DNA of 64,000 nucleotides from Brasenia schreberi. Its lineage: Eukaryota > Streptophyta > Magnoliopsida > Nymphaeales > Cabombaceae. A model generated the notes under the pieces. That model was given only the letters and a program-made list of their open reading frames with translations, ran no database searches and had not been told where the DNA came from. The position numbers and the translations under genes are program-made. Shown here piece after piece: positions 1-11,624 of the stretch (position 1 is the first letter of the stretch; the number at the start of each line of letters is the position of its first letter). Location of the stretch: assembly GCA_036023115.1 (NCBI GenBank), contig JAYKKT010000091.1:30424501-30488500 (forward strand), written 5' to 3'.

Positions 1-57
<57 letters not shown>
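1..57. repeat. (TA)n microsatellite at the window edge
   Basis: This is an uninterrupted TA dinucleotide run that begins before the window. It is the first of about ten (AT)n arrays in the window. Confidence 0.95.
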
Positions 58-61
<4 letters not shown>

Positions 62-837
62 ATGGGATCACGCACTCACTCATGTTTAACTATTATTTTT
101 TAAAAGCATAAGTACTATTTTTAAAGATTGTAAAAGTATTTGAAAAATACTGAAAATCAACCTTATAACACAAAAAATAATGACCCGACTTGAATGGAGT
201 GAATAACATCAATATTGAGCAAGATTCAATCACCGGTTGTTTTTTGATAGCATAAATATAATAATATTGTCTTTCGTCCTTTTAAAAAAAAAAATTTAAA
301 TCATACTCGTACTATTACAAGCATGAGAAAATGGAGAACTTAGAAGCCTCTTCCCTGTGAAAGCCATGGCATGATGGTGGAAGAGGAGGAGGAGCAAGCA
401 TGTCTCTCTGCGTCACATCTCTCTTGGGCATAACAAGTATCACATACACAGCTGTGAAACCCATTGCCAACGCTGTATAGCTGTTTCAAGTGGCAAAGCT
501 TCGAATAAAACACTTCGATTGATGCCAATAAGGATGAATTGTAAAATAAATTAGTTGGAAGTAAAACACTTCAACATGTTCAAACATTTCGAAAAGTAAC
601 AGGTCAGTTAGCAGTAAAACACATCCTTAGTATGAGAACGAACACACGGAGATACTGTGCAAAAGTTTTGATCCCAGCTATAAGACCGCAAGTATAGTCT
701 CTTATAGAAAATGTTAGCAGATGTATATTCTTCAACCAAAATGCAAAAAATTAATGTCATAAATGGCAAAGGATGGGCTCTAGATGTCAATCAATGTCAC
801 AAATAGCAAGTATAGTCTTATACTGAAAATGTGGAAC
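58..837. other. AT-rich intergenic stretch, nothing recognised
   Basis: The open frames here are short and on both strands. They show no conserved motif, and I see no splice-consistent coding series. Confidence 0.5.
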
Positions 838-930
838 TTTTCTTTTTTGTACAATGGGGAGGCCGAAGACCTTATGCACTCCCCAGGTATAGAACCCATA
901 ACCTTCAATTCGTTCTCTAGAATTTAGCAG
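838..930 (-). repeat. SINE-like, tRNA-derived repeat, 3' part
   Basis: On the minus strand a degenerate B box (gggttctatacc) is followed by a conserved 3' block, cttcggcctcc, then ttgtac and an A-rich tail. The same order of blocks recurs near 15.2, 17.0, 17.3, 18.9, 24.9 and 50.3 kb, which marks it as one dispersed family. The A-box half is not clear in this copy. Confidence 0.5.
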
Positions 931-1866
931 ATGCTCGTCAACACCAATCAACTACAATTTATTATATTGACAACTAGTCGGACTGCACCTCCAACCCCAA
1001 GATTGACCTGTGAAAATGTCGCTGAGAAAAGGTGTGCTACTTGGGTTTTGAACTGTAATGCGAATAATGTGTTCAAGAAATACCAGTTCTTTCTTTCCTT
1101 AAAGACTAGAACAAGAGAATAACCAAACGCACTCCACTGTCTTACAGATGGATTTCAGTTAGTTTGTCCATTATACATTTCATGGAACAATAACGAGCAT
1201 TCACTCGCTTTAATTAATCAAAAATATCATAAGAACTCAATTCGAGTGCATCAAACTCAGATTGCATACCTTGTCCCAAGTAAGAAATAGTGCCACATAG
1301 GCCTCAGGGCACTTGGTGACATGAAATGAGACTTCAAACGTTTGTAAAATGATGAACAGGCCACCAATTGGTTGCAAAAACTAGATACAGAGTATTGATC
1401 AAGTACATGGAGTAACCAAGCAAACTCAATTCGTAGAAAAAGTATTGATCAGGTTTGGAGTCTTATATTATGTCCAACTATCAAAGAAAAGTCTCAATCG
1501 CTACAGTCCGAAACATTCTTCTCATTACAAAAGAAAGAACATAGAAGAGGAGTCTACCTCTCTCCCTTCCATTCATACATGACATGCAACAATATTGGCC
1601 AGCCCAATAGAAGTGGAGATTTCTTGAGGGGGCTCATTTCCGCAAAGGAAGTGCCACATATAAGCCTGCCCAAGGCCATCTACGCGGCCGAGACACCAAC
1701 GCCAAAATCTATGCCTGAGATTAGGTAATTCACACTAAAGCTAAAAGAAAGTTACAAAATTAAGGTAGATGCTACCTTTATCGACTGCTTTATCATCACC
1801 AGAAAAAAGATGGACTCCATGAAGAAGCATGTTTGGCTACACATAGCCACTTTCCATAGTTACCAA
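931..1866. other. intergenic, nothing recognised
   Basis: No coding signal or repeat is recognisable up to the target-site duplication of the copia element at 1867. Confidence 0.45.
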
Positions 1867-1871
1867 GTACG

Positions 1872-2254
1872 TGTTAGAAAACAGGGCCACTCGGGCCCTG
1901 CCCTGGCCCACTCGGGCCCAGCCCTGGCCCACTGGGCCGTCATTGCCAGGGCCCCCAGAGCCACTAGCCGTTGGGAGCTGGTCACAGCCAGCCTTCCTTT
2001 CACTCTTTCACTCTCTTGTCTCCATTCTCTCACTTCTCCTAAACTCTATAAATACCCCAAAACTTCATTGTAAATGTAAGCCTTTTGTGGTTAATTAATA
2101 AAAATTATTTATTTTTGCTTTGTGTTCATTATCTTTTTCGTGTGTTCTTTTTGCTCTCGGCTATAGCCTTTTCTAAGGATTCGTGATAACTACATTGTGG
2201 TGTTATTCATTCATTGATCTTATGCAACTATATTGGAGCGTTGTCTTCATTACA
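1872..2254 (+). repeat. 5' LTR of the copia element
   Basis: It starts TGTTAG and ends with CA directly before the primer-binding site. It matches the right LTR along most of its length. A GC-rich, GGGCC-repeating U3 segment is followed by ctataaatacccc, a TATA-like promoter near 2048, and then by attaataaa polyadenylation-like signals. Confidence 0.92.
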
Positions 2255-2266
2255 TGGTATCAGAGC
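2255..2266 (+). other. primer-binding site, initiator tRNA-Met type
   Basis: TGGTATCAGAGC is the usual plant copia primer site and abuts the 5' LTR without a gap. Confidence 0.92.
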
Positions 2267-2359
2267 TATTTTGCGATCATGAGAATATTGTTCACCGTCT
2301 CGAAAAGTGTGTCGATCGCATTTTGTAAGTTTACCTTTTTAATATCTTTCTCCTTGAAA

Positions 2360-3175
2360 TATGAATGATAAAAGAGATTCAACTTTTGTCTAACACCCTC
2401 GAACTATAAGATATGAACTCAATCTATAAAAAATTATTTATATTTCAAAAAATTATGGGACTATGTAAGTAGTTCGAAGGTAAAATCCTCTATCAATGTT
2501 ACACTTGAGTAAAAGAAGAATATAAAGGAAGTCATAGAACAATCCTATGGGTGCTCATGAGTAATATAAATGAGCATACTAGGGACACTTTGGCCGATTC
2601 CACCAACGCTAAAGAAGCATGAGAATATTTAAAAAGTCCCATGTTCAAAGCGATGTGGCTCATAAGATAGCATTAAGAGACAAATTGGTCTAACTTAAAC
2701 AATGAGATAAAGGGGTAAACAATTTTTTTGGAGAATACTCCAATGTTTGGAATCAATTATATGGTTATAAAAAAAAAATTACACAATATCTTAGTGAGAG
2801 ACGATGTAAAGATAATGAGGATTTTGTATACCAATTTCTAAGAAGTCTTCAGAAACAATTTGAAGCGGTAAAAACATCGCTTATTAATAGAAAACATTTT
2901 CCTACAAAAGAAGATATTCTTACCGATCTTCAAATAGCGGAAACAAAAATGAATGAAACAAGACTTCAAAGAGACACCGCCTTGGTTGCCTGAAGTAAAT
3001 ATGAAGGCTTACCGATCTCCTCATTTCAAAAGTGAAGAAAGAAGAAAAGACATTATTTGCCATCATTGTAGAGAAGTCTAGCATATAAGGTCAAATTGCC
3101 TTAAATTGAAAAAGAATGTAGCCTTAGTAGAAGAACATGTTTTATCTTTCATTATTACACTTTAAGAAAAATTGA
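2360..3175 (+). pseudogene. copia gag remnant with zinc knuckle
   Basis: Pieces of a Gag capsid-type protein can be read in alternating frames, for example FVYQFLRSLQKQFEAVK near 2822 and LQIAETKMNE near 2930. A zinc knuckle follows at about 3058-3110 with the C-x2-C-x4-H-x4-C spacing kept. It has an in-frame TAG just before the histidine. Stops and frameshifts show it is not translatable. It lies between the primer site and the protease remnant, as expected for copia. Confidence 0.75.
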
Positions 3176-3239
3176 AGCAACTTGAAGCCCAAATGAAGGA
3201 GAAAGCAACAGCTGGTGTGGATTGTTCTTTTTCAACAAA

Positions 3240-3500
3240 AAAAATTCAAGGTATGACCTCCTAGATTCTTGATTCGGGTGCTTCGTTTCATATGACTTGT
3301 AATAAACATATTTTAAAATTATGTGTTCAAAAACCCTTATCATGTGTTTATACTGCGGATAGGACATAATTAAATGTTGATAAAGTTGGTGACTTGTAAA
3401 ACAAAAATTTTGAAGTTTCCAAAATTAGTGTTGTTCCAAAACTAAATTTGAACTTACTCTCTGTATCCCAAATTTTGCATAAAAATTGTATTATAATCAT
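3240..3500 (+). pseudogene. copia protease remnant
   Basis: The aspartic-protease active-site motif appears as DSGASFHM near 3275-3300, followed by a decayed stretch ending in LNLLSVSQIL near 3450-3478. An in-frame stop lies just ahead of the motif. The position after the zinc knuckle and before integrase agrees with the gag-pro-pol order. Confidence 0.75.
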
Positions 3501-3594
3501 TTTATCCATGTGATGTATTGTACAGGATATGTTAATGTTTTGACAAATGATGCTCTTTTATAGCACAAGAGACTGACATATTAATGCTCAAAAA

Positions 3595-4281
3595 TTGTAT
3601 CAATGTCCTCTTGTAATGAAATTTAACGAATCTTTTTCTTGCAAAGATTGTGTTCTCCGTAAAATGCAACATCTTCCATTTCCAAACAAAACACATGTTA
3701 CAACAAGACCCTTCGAAATAATTCATTCGGATGTATGGGGTCTGGTACCCGTTTTGTCTAAAGGAGGCATTTCCTATTATGTCATTTCTGTAGATGACTT
3801 TACTAGGTATACATGGGTATATCTTTTAAAAGTAAAATCTGATGTCTTTCAAAATTTTGTTATCTTTCATAATCTTGTAAAAAATCAATTTGATTCTGAA
3901 ATCAAGATTTTTAGATCTGATTCAAGAGGAGAGTTTATTTCAAAGGATATTAAAAATCATCTCAATACGTTTAGAATTATACATCAAACTTCTTGCTTTA
4001 AGACTTCTCAACAAAATGGTATTTTCGAACGTAAGCATAGACATATTTTGAAAACCACAATAACTTTGCTTTTATCAAGTCGTGTTCCTAAAAATTTTTG
4101 GGCAGAAGCTATTATGACTGCAGTCTATTTAATTAATCGGATGCCCTCTTCGGTTTTACAAAATATGTCTCCTATAGAAAACTCTTTAAAGTTTCTCTCA
4201 ACTATTCTAGATTGTGTGTTTTTGGATGTAAATGCTTTGTTTATACTGACAAAGACGATAAACTATCATCTCGGGCCATAG
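3595..4281 (+). pseudogene. copia integrase core, partly open
   Basis: This 228-codon open frame carries the integrase core. The first catalytic aspartates are seen around HSDVWG and SVDDFTRY, the second around FRSDSRGEF, and the glutamate in NGIFERKHR. The block WAEAIMTAVYLINRMPSS, typical of plant copia, lies near its end. The frame is lost after residue 200, and integrase C-terminal sequence continues in other frames to about 4400. The upstream zinc-binding part is only partly readable. It is part of a dead polyprotein. Confidence 0.85.
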
Positions 4282-4403
4282 AATGTATCTTTCTAGGATA
4301 TGGAATAACCAAAAAGGGATATATGTGTTATGATTGTAAAAATGATAAGCTTCATGTATCATGAGATATTAGGTTTTTTGAAAATGAATATGTTTTTAAA
4401 AGC

Positions 4404-5830
4404 ATGGATGATGATAGTTTTCTTAATGACTCCTCCTATTCCTTCTTGAATGATATTTTAGGTGAAGATGTAATTCATGAAGAAAATGATCTTAATGAAC
4501 ATATGATTACCAGATACTCTATTACACATTTTGATCAACATTACAATAGGAGGTCTATGCTTATTCCTAGAAGGTCAAATCGTGATTCTAGACCTTCTGA
4601 AAGATTTGTCTCATATGATAGTTTTTCACCAAGACATAGAGCTTTAGTAACAAATATTTCAGCTATAAAGGAACCTAGAACCTTTAAAGAAGCTCAATTA
4701 TCCCAAGACTGGTCTCATGCAATAAACAAAGAGTTGGATGCTTTATATAAAGCCCAAAGTTGGGATATTGTCTCTAAACCATCAAACAAAAAGACTATAG
4801 GTTGTAGGTGGGTCAATAAAATCAAGACTAATGGTGATGGCTCATTAGATTGTTATAAAGCTAGATTGGTTGTCAAGAGTTATTCACAAGAGTATAAAAT
4901 TGATTATGAAGAGACCTTTGCTCCTATAACCAGAATGACAACTGTTAGAACACTTATATGAAGAGACCTTTGCTCCTATAGCCAAAATGATAACTATTAG
5001 AACACTTATAGTTGTACGTGCAATTCATCATTGGAATAACTATCAGTTAGACGTTAAAAATGCTTTTTTGAATGGTTGGTTGAAGGAAGAAGTATATATA
5101 GAGCCTCCTCCTAGTCTCAATCTTCTTATAAACCAAGTTTTAAAGCTCAAAAGATCCTTGTATGGTCTCAAACAAGCTCTCAAGGCTTGGTTTTACTATA
5201 TGTTATACTGACACAGTCTTGTTTATAAGAAAATCATCCGCAAGTATTGTTATTCTTTTGCTCTACGTCGATGATATGATTATTACAGGTAGTAATAATA
5301 TAGGCATCCAGCAAATCAAGTAAGAACTTGGTAATATGTTTGAAATGAAGGATCTTGGTCAACTTTCTTATTTTCTTAGCATTGAGGTAACTCGTGATGA
5401 TAGAGATTTCTTTTTATCACAAACTAAGTTTACTAATGATGTTATTCTTAGATCAGGTATTCCAGATGATAAAGTTGTTGAGATGCCTGAGATAATCAAC
5501 CAAAAGATACGTCTAGTTGATGGTGAACTTTTGAGTGATCCCACACCTTATAGACAGATGGTTGGAGTACTAACGTACCTTACCATAACACGGCCAGATA
5601 TTGCTCATGTTGTTTATACTGTAAGTCATTTCAACATGCGCCTACCTCAGTGCATATGAGTGATGTTATGAGGATTGTTCGTTATATTCGACAAACCTCA
5701 ACTAAGGGAGTATTTCTATCATCTTCTTCTTTATCCCAATTGCTTGCATATACTGATGTTGATTGGGATGGTGATGTGAATTACTACCGGCTATTGCATA
5801 TTCCTTGATCATTCTCTTATCTCATGAAAA
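4404..5830 (+). pseudogene. copia reverse transcriptase, frameshifted
   Basis: Reverse-transcriptase blocks are found in order: the entry motif IGCRWVNKIKTNGDGS near 4797, QLDVKNAFLNGWL near 5044, LYGLKQALKAWF near 5158, the catalytic box YVDDMIITG near 5266 and MKDLGQLSYFLSIEV near 5342. The frame breaks at a 52-bp tandem duplication (4905-5008), again after 5211 and before RNase H. The catalytic aspartates survive, but no single frame covers the domain. Confidence 0.87.
4905..5008 (+). repeat. 52-bp tandem duplication inside reverse transcriptase
   Basis: The stretch encoding YEETFAPITRMTTVRTLI is present twice (4905-4956 and 4957-5008) with a few substitutions between copies. Because 52 is not a multiple of three, it shifts the frame and creates the stop after 4958. 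Confidence 0.9.
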
Positions 5831-5848
5831 TGCAAGAAATAACAAAAG

Positions 5849-6202
5849 GTGTCTCTTTCCTCCACCAAAGTTGAATATCGTGTAATGACCAACACAACTA
5901 TAAAACTAACTTGGTTGCGACAACTACTTCAGGACTTAGGCATACAATTGAAAGCTCCTGCAATCATGTTTTGCGACAACAAAAGTGCTATGTATATAAC
6001 CAACAACCATACCTTTCATGAGCGCACAAAGCACATAGAGATGGACTGTCACTATTTTTGTAAAGAGCATCTCGAAGGCAATTTGACATTACAGTTTGTA
6101 AAATCAGAATATCAACTTGCAGATGTGTTCACCAAGTCCTTACCTGTTCCTCAGTTTCAATCTTTAATTTGCAAACTTCAGGTCATGGAGGTATCAGTTT
6201 GA
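5849..6202 (+). pseudogene. copia RNase H domain, 117-codon frame
   Basis: The frame contains the usual copia RNase H blocks: SLSSTKVEYRVM, MFCDNKSAMYI, FHERTKHIEMDCHYF and LADVFTKSLP. It ends at a stop just before the purine tract and right LTR. It is the best-preserved part of the element but has no intact upstream polyprotein. Confidence 0.87.
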
Positions 6203-6209
6203 AGGGGTG

Positions 6210-6603
6210 TGTTAGAAAACAGGGTCACTCAGGCTCGACCCTAGTCCACTGGGTCGTCAAGTCCAAGGCCCCCAGGGCCACTAGCCATTGGGGGCCTAGG
6301 CCTCCAACGGCTAGTTGGGTAGCCGTTGGGGGCTGGTCACAGCTAGCCCCCTTTTACTCTTTCACTCTCTTGTCTCCATTCTCTCACTTCTTCTAAATAC
6401 CCCAAAACTCCATTGTAAATGTAAGCCTTTTGTGGCTAATTAATAAAGATTATTTATTCAAGTTTGCTTTGTGTTCATTATCTTTTTTGTGTGTTCTTAT
6501 TGCTTTCGGCTATAGCCTTTTCTAATGCTTCATGATAACTATATTATGGTGCTATTCATTCATCGATCTTCCGCAACTATATTGGAACATCGTCTTCATT
6601 TCA
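6210..6603 (+). repeat. 3' LTR of the copia element
   Basis: It begins TGTTAG after the purine tract gaagggg (6201-6207) and ends TCA directly before the second copy of the GTACG target duplication. It contains a GGCC-rich insertion relative to the left LTR and lacks the clear TATA segment. Confidence 0.92.
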
Positions 6604-6608
6604 GTACG

Positions 6609-6999
6609 GTCCCATAAAGAATATGAATGCACAGAATTTCTTTACTAACACCTACGTTGCATGAATATGGGTACAGTGCTAGTACCCCGTATGGGGTATG
6701 TGTATTTCATATAGGGTACATGTATTTTAAAAAATCTAAAATACAAGTATGTTATTATTAAAAAATATAAGAAAAAGATCAATTATGCAAATGAATATAA
6801 CTGCAATACCAACTAACAATTATATAATATCAAAACAAAAAAAAATCATTGAATAATATCTTCAACTTCACATATATATATATATATAGATATATATAGA
6901 TATATATATATATATATAAGTTTGATATCAAACTTCAAAAACATAACAACAAAAACCATCTGGGTTCAAAACCCAACAATCTCAATCTCATTAAAAGGA
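6609..6999. other. AT-rich intergenic with (TA)n, 6873-6918
   Basis: The stretch holds an imperfect (TA)n array interrupted by GATA steps. No gene is seen. Confidence 0.6.
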
Positions 7000-8410
7000 A
7001 CTCCTTCCATATTTTGTTCATATAGGCAAAGTGTTGTAACTTCAAGAATTTATGTCCCTTCGAATGGATCTCAATATCTCCACTAGCATCTCACATTTTT
7101 CTTACCTTTATTATAATCCTTACTCTTTCTTGAAAGAAGACAAAAGTTGGTATGAACAAAAACAAAATCTTCACTTTTTTGAAGCTTCAGTTTGTTTCTT
7201 TTATAAGAGTAGATGAAAGAATAAGTGCTCTAATTTCTTTCGAAGATAAGCATGGCTATAAAAGAAGCTTTAAAGTGACTGTTTGAAACTTAGAAATTGA
7301 AGATCCATGCATGATCCACCATTCTTTTGGTGATAAACTTATCTATTTTCCAAACAATCGAATTGTCTAAGTTCTTCACTACTTAAGAATTTGACAAATT
7401 CTTTTGTTACATCTAACTTTTCTTTTAGATCTTAAAAGAACCATTTTAAAACATTTGTTTCTTCACAAATTTCATTGTCTTTATGTGGAGGAACTCTATT
7501 AGAAACTTTTTCAAATCATTACCTTGTATAATACCTAAAACATAAAATTATCAAATAAGAATATCATAATATACTTTCAAACAACAAAAAGTTGTTTAAA
7601 GGATGAAAGAGTTTACCTTGGATTTAGGGAATGAGTCAAGTGATGAAGTGGTGTGTAACTTTTGGTCCATCTATCAATGAGAAAATATTATACAATAGGC
7701 CAAATAATGATTCAACTCTTTGTCCTCGTGTTGATAAATAACTGATTTTACTTGTTTAATCATAAAATCTTATTTTTCTTTCATAAACCAAATAAAGACT
7801 GATTTATCAGTATCACATAATCGAAACATAAATGAGCTTTGTTAAGTTTAAAGTAGAATTGATCTTATCTCACCAAAGATGATTCAAAATCATGTCTTTC
7901 ACAACAATTGCCTTTATAACATCATCATCTCTATAGTGAGACCCTTGTCACTAATAAGTAATAATATTCTTTGAAGATCGTGCTTGATAGTCTTCATCCT
8001 CTTTTATCTTGTATCAACAAGTAACTTATGATACACAAGTTGATTATACACTGCTAACCTCATAAAGTGATTCATAATGAAATTTTGAATAACAATGACA
8101 TCTTCAGCAACATCCATTATCCAATAGCACTCATTATAAAGAACCTCATTGTTTATCGAGTTCCTAGGCTGACAAATATTTTTCAAAGCAAGATTTAATG
8201 TATACACTACACATGGCATCCAAAAAAATATTAGGATAAATGAATTCAATAATCATTCCAGCACAACAACTCTACAAATAAGTGCATTATCTGTTACAAT
8301 TTACACCACATTTTGAAATCCAATTTCATCAACTTTCATAATTTCATCAACAATAAAACTCTAATCCTTTTCTAGCCAACATTATACTCACTCTTTTTTA
8401 GCCAAGTGCA
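7000..8410 (-). mobile_element. decayed hAT-superfamily transposase (DUF659 type)
   Basis: Read on the minus strand, the region gives a scrambled plant hAT transposase. VTDNALICR and FFWMPCVVYTLNLALKN (8170-8320) match the DUF659 core. The block continuing to VADTR-like sequence near 8004 belongs to the same family, and STYSFIYSYKRNKLKLQKSE (7160-7235) matches the C-terminal dimerisation region. Frames change and stops are frequent, so it is a fossil. No terminal inverted repeats or 8-bp duplication were identified. Only the 81-codon piece 8004-8249 remains open. Confidence 0.72.
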
Positions 8411-8604
8411 TTTGATAGGTTGAAGTAATCTTATTAAATGAGTTTTCTCTCTTTGCATTATAGTCCTAGTGACAAGTAGCTCTAATGGAATACACTAATA
8501 ACATTGTAACTAAGTGAAATAAAACCCAAAATTGAGGTGGTAATAGCATATTGGGATACACTAACATAATAAGAGTTTCTAACCATACTAAAAGGTAGAG
8601 CAAA

Positions 8605-9295
8605 TAACATACACCAAGGTACTTCATCTTGAATATGTTTTGTTAGCTCATCAATCACCATTATAAATAAGTATGAACTTAAAGTTGATCCTTGATGTAA
8701 CCCAATATTAACTTCAAAGAAGTCTGTCATTCTTTAATGAGTCCTCACACATGGTTTTGCATCATCGTACATGTCTCTTATAAGGTTGTCAATGGGATAC
8801 ATCTATTTTTCAAGGTTCTCCAAAGAACCTCCCTCAATACCCTATTGTAAGCTTTTTCTACATTAATAAATATCATGTGAAGGTATTTCTTTTTTGCTAT
8901 TTTATAAGACATCTCAAAAGGTGAATCGCTTCAATAGTAGATATGCTTGGCATGAATCCAAATTGGTTCTCTGTTGTACTCGATACTTGTCTTAACCTAC
9001 GTTCGATAATTCTTTCCCATAATTTCATAGTATCTCATTAACTTGATATCCCGATAATTCGCACAATTCTAAATGTCTCCCTTGTTCCTGTATATGGGTA
9101 TACGCATACTCGCTCTCCATTCCTCGGGCATCTTTTGGTTTTTCCATATTTCATTAAATAGTCTTATGAGCCAAGTGATTCGTGTTTCTCCTAGGATTTT
9201 CCAAACTTCTATAGGAATAATTTTTGGTCCTACCGATTTATCACCCTTCATATGTTTAAAAGCCTCTTTTATTTCTTTCTTTTGAATACGTCGAT
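8605..9295 (-). mobile_element. RTE-type LINE fragment (reverse transcriptase)
   Basis: On the minus strand this fragment matches the RTE copy at 62.2-63.6 kb. The pieces include PIEVWKILGE and NEIWKNQKMPEEWRAS (9069-9251), an AYNRVLREVLWRTL region near 8830, and [14 protein letters not shown] with [20 protein letters not shown] (8610-8715). The match stops abruptly near 8608, just before the FADD catalytic box, so the 3' half is missing. Stops and frameshifts separate the pieces. Confidence 0.85.
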
Positions 9296-9299
9296 AGAA

Positions 9300-11225
9300 A
9301 TTATGATTTATATACTTTTCTGATCATATGATTAATATATTAAATTATTTTCATATGTTTAATATGCTAGTGGTAGTACATCTTCCATTTCTCTCACTAG
9401 TAAATATTTATTTGGAAGACATGGTTGTCTATTTTGGGCATATGTGTTTTTATTGGAAGATAAGAAGATGGAGACGAAAATGTAAATTGACATTGTAATT
9501 ATTATGGTTTAAGTTAAAAGAGGTCTTATTTTAGAGTGAGCTATCATTTGTTAAAGGAAAAAGGAAATGTAATAATTATTTGTAATGGAGTAATATAAAA
9601 CAAATTAAGAGAGAGGCACATGAGAGAATAAGGCCGGGGCAAGTTCCTTTATCTACTAGAATTACAAGTTTGAACCTATTGACACTTAAATCATTTGATG
9701 AAAGTAAGAAAAGGGAGTGGTGTAGCACCATTGTTAAAAGCATTTAACAATGAAGCAAAAGATCATTTAACAGTGAAATAACAAGGTTATTTTATTATCT
9801 CACTAGTGAGCTTGGACAAAAAACAAGATATGCCCCTTAAATAGAATTCATGCGCTCCATTATAATGAATCAAGACTCAGGATAGGCACCTATAATCTGT
9901 CAAAACAATGTATGAGCATCTTTTTTCTCCATGGAAATTGACAAGTAATGCAATGTAAACTTCTTACAAGAACCTATAACAAAATGCCATTTGTTTGTCC
10001 TATTGAAAATCATGTAAAGGAAGATGGACTTAATGCAAGCTCTACAAAGACAAATATGATAATGGCCCTGAAGCGTACAAGCTAAGGATCAAAGAGCAAT
10101 CCAGCAAACAAAGATAAGAAGAATATGGTGCCTGCTAATAATAGTCATATTAAAGCCAACTAAAATGTCATGTACTTAGAGAAGCCTGACAAGTTTATGT
10201 CTACCAAAGTCAATTGCATGATTCCTTCCTTATAGAAAGAAATGTCTAGTTCCATAATCAGTTGATGGGCATCTGAAAGGATCTAAGATTCTAAATGACT
10301 GATACTGTAACCATGTACAGAGCGGTAAACAGATCTGATCAGTACACTGAATATTTGACTGAGTAACCCGACTTGGAAATTAAGGGCAAGATGTAATACA
10401 AAGCCGGTAAGATCTCTTGATTTATGTACAGGCACCAGCATTACAAGGTGCCTATCCTACCATATACCCAAAAGCAAAACTCTCCTTTCCTTTATTGCAT
10501 AAATAACTTTGCATTTTCTTGAGCAGCAGTTCTAACTTACTTTGCTTCACAGGATCTAATCAGAAGCTGCAACCAAAGGAAACGTGACTCTCTTCAATAC
10601 TTGTGTCCATATTAGAATTTTTTTGATCAGCAAAAGCATTGCATTCATATCCGAATATTGGATTTCCTCTACAGTCACACATGAACATTTGAAGGATCAT
10701 ATGTTTCAAACATTGCTAAGCTGAACAGAATTCAACGTTACTTAAAGGTCAAGAGTTCTAGAGGTAATGAAAGTCTTATCAGGAATGCAAAAGCTGGTTA
10801 TTACATGTCATCCTTCCTCAAGTGCAAAAGACTCGAACTTTCTGCAAAATAACAAATCATAAAGGGAGGAGAAACATTAGCAGAAAAGCAAACAAGTGGA
10901 AGAAATCCCTCTTGTGCAATTGAACCCAATAACACAAATGCTACTCCTATCATAGATGATGGCGCGCACAAGCTGCCCTTCTTGGGAAGACATCACACCT
11001 TGGTCTTGGTACATCTCCATCTACTTGCTCGTTGGAGCATATCCACCTTGGTCTGGGGCTGAGTGTAAGAAACTGAATCTCTGTTCCACCTATGTGAGAA
11101 CGAAACCTAATCTATGGGGAGGGAGGTTAATTTATGTTTGCTTCAAATAGTCTGAACCTGATCATCCCGCTGTGAACGCAGTAGTCCCACCTAGCTCAGC
11201 TCACCACATCTTATTCCTTGAGAAT
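9300..11225. other. intergenic, nothing recognised
   Basis: No conserved coding motif, long frame or known repeat is visible. AT-rich, plant-intron-like composition throughout. Confidence 0.45.
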
Positions 11226-11624
11226 TTAGACTATCTGAAGCACATGGTGGCAGTTAATATGATGTTGAATGCTTATTCTTAACCAAAGTTGCTGCATGTG
11301 GTAAATGTCTGCTAAGGGGGCCTGAATAGATACTGTTGAATACCCATACTTGTCTGGAACTTTGGAGACATAGGCTTTGCTCAGCGATGGGGCCACATAG
11401 TCTAAGTGAACTTCTTCATGAACTTGAGAACCTATGATGTGGATAGGCTTAAACTTTACATATGCTTCTACACCACGCATTTTACACTTGAATATGATGT
11501 CCGTTACAGATAACGTGTTATTTTCTCCCTCTTTACTTCGTAATTGATTTTCATTTCTGACCTTGTTCATGAAACTCAAAAATGGTTGTCTTTCTCTTTC
11601 TAGGTTCCAAAAGACTTGAGTCAA
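11226..11624 (-). CDS. unrecognised 132-codon open frame, possible gene fragment
   Basis: The minus-strand frame encodes about 130 residues with a balanced, non-repetitive composition, for example SVTDIIFKCKMRGVEAYVKF and KVPDKYGYSTVSIQAPL. It is longer and more protein-like than the chance frames around it. I do not recognise the family. There is no neighbouring coding exon that I can join to it with confidence and no promoter context. It could be an exon of an undetected gene, a captured gene fragment or a chance frame. I judge the fragment explanation most likely. Confidence 0.25.
   Translation of the reverse strand: MTQVFWNLERERQPFLSFMNKVRNENQLRSKEGENNTLSVTDIIFKCKMRGVEAYVKFKPIHIIGSQVHEEVHLDYVAPSLSKAYVSKVPDKYGYSTVSIQAPLADIYHMQQLWLRISIQHHINCHHVLQIV

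Larger units (their letters stand above)
1867..6608 (+). mobile_element. complete but inactive Ty1/copia LTR retrotransposon
   Basis: Two LTRs (1872-2254 and 6210-6603) flank about 4 kb of gag-pol remnants in the plant copia order: gag, protease, integrase, reverse transcriptase, RNase H. The insertion is bordered by a 5-bp target duplication, GTACG, at 1867-1871 and 6604-6608. A primer-binding site complementary to initiator tRNA-Met follows the left LTR and a short purine tract precedes the right one. The LTRs have diverged by many substitutions and indels, and the coding frames carry stops, frameshifts and a 52-bp duplication, so the insertion is old and cannot act on its own. The copia assignment rests on integrase lying before reverse transcriptase. 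Confidence 0.93.

Noticed and set aside
340..790. Short minus-strand frames
   Set aside because: No motif, no plausible exon partners and composition like the flanking intergenic DNA.
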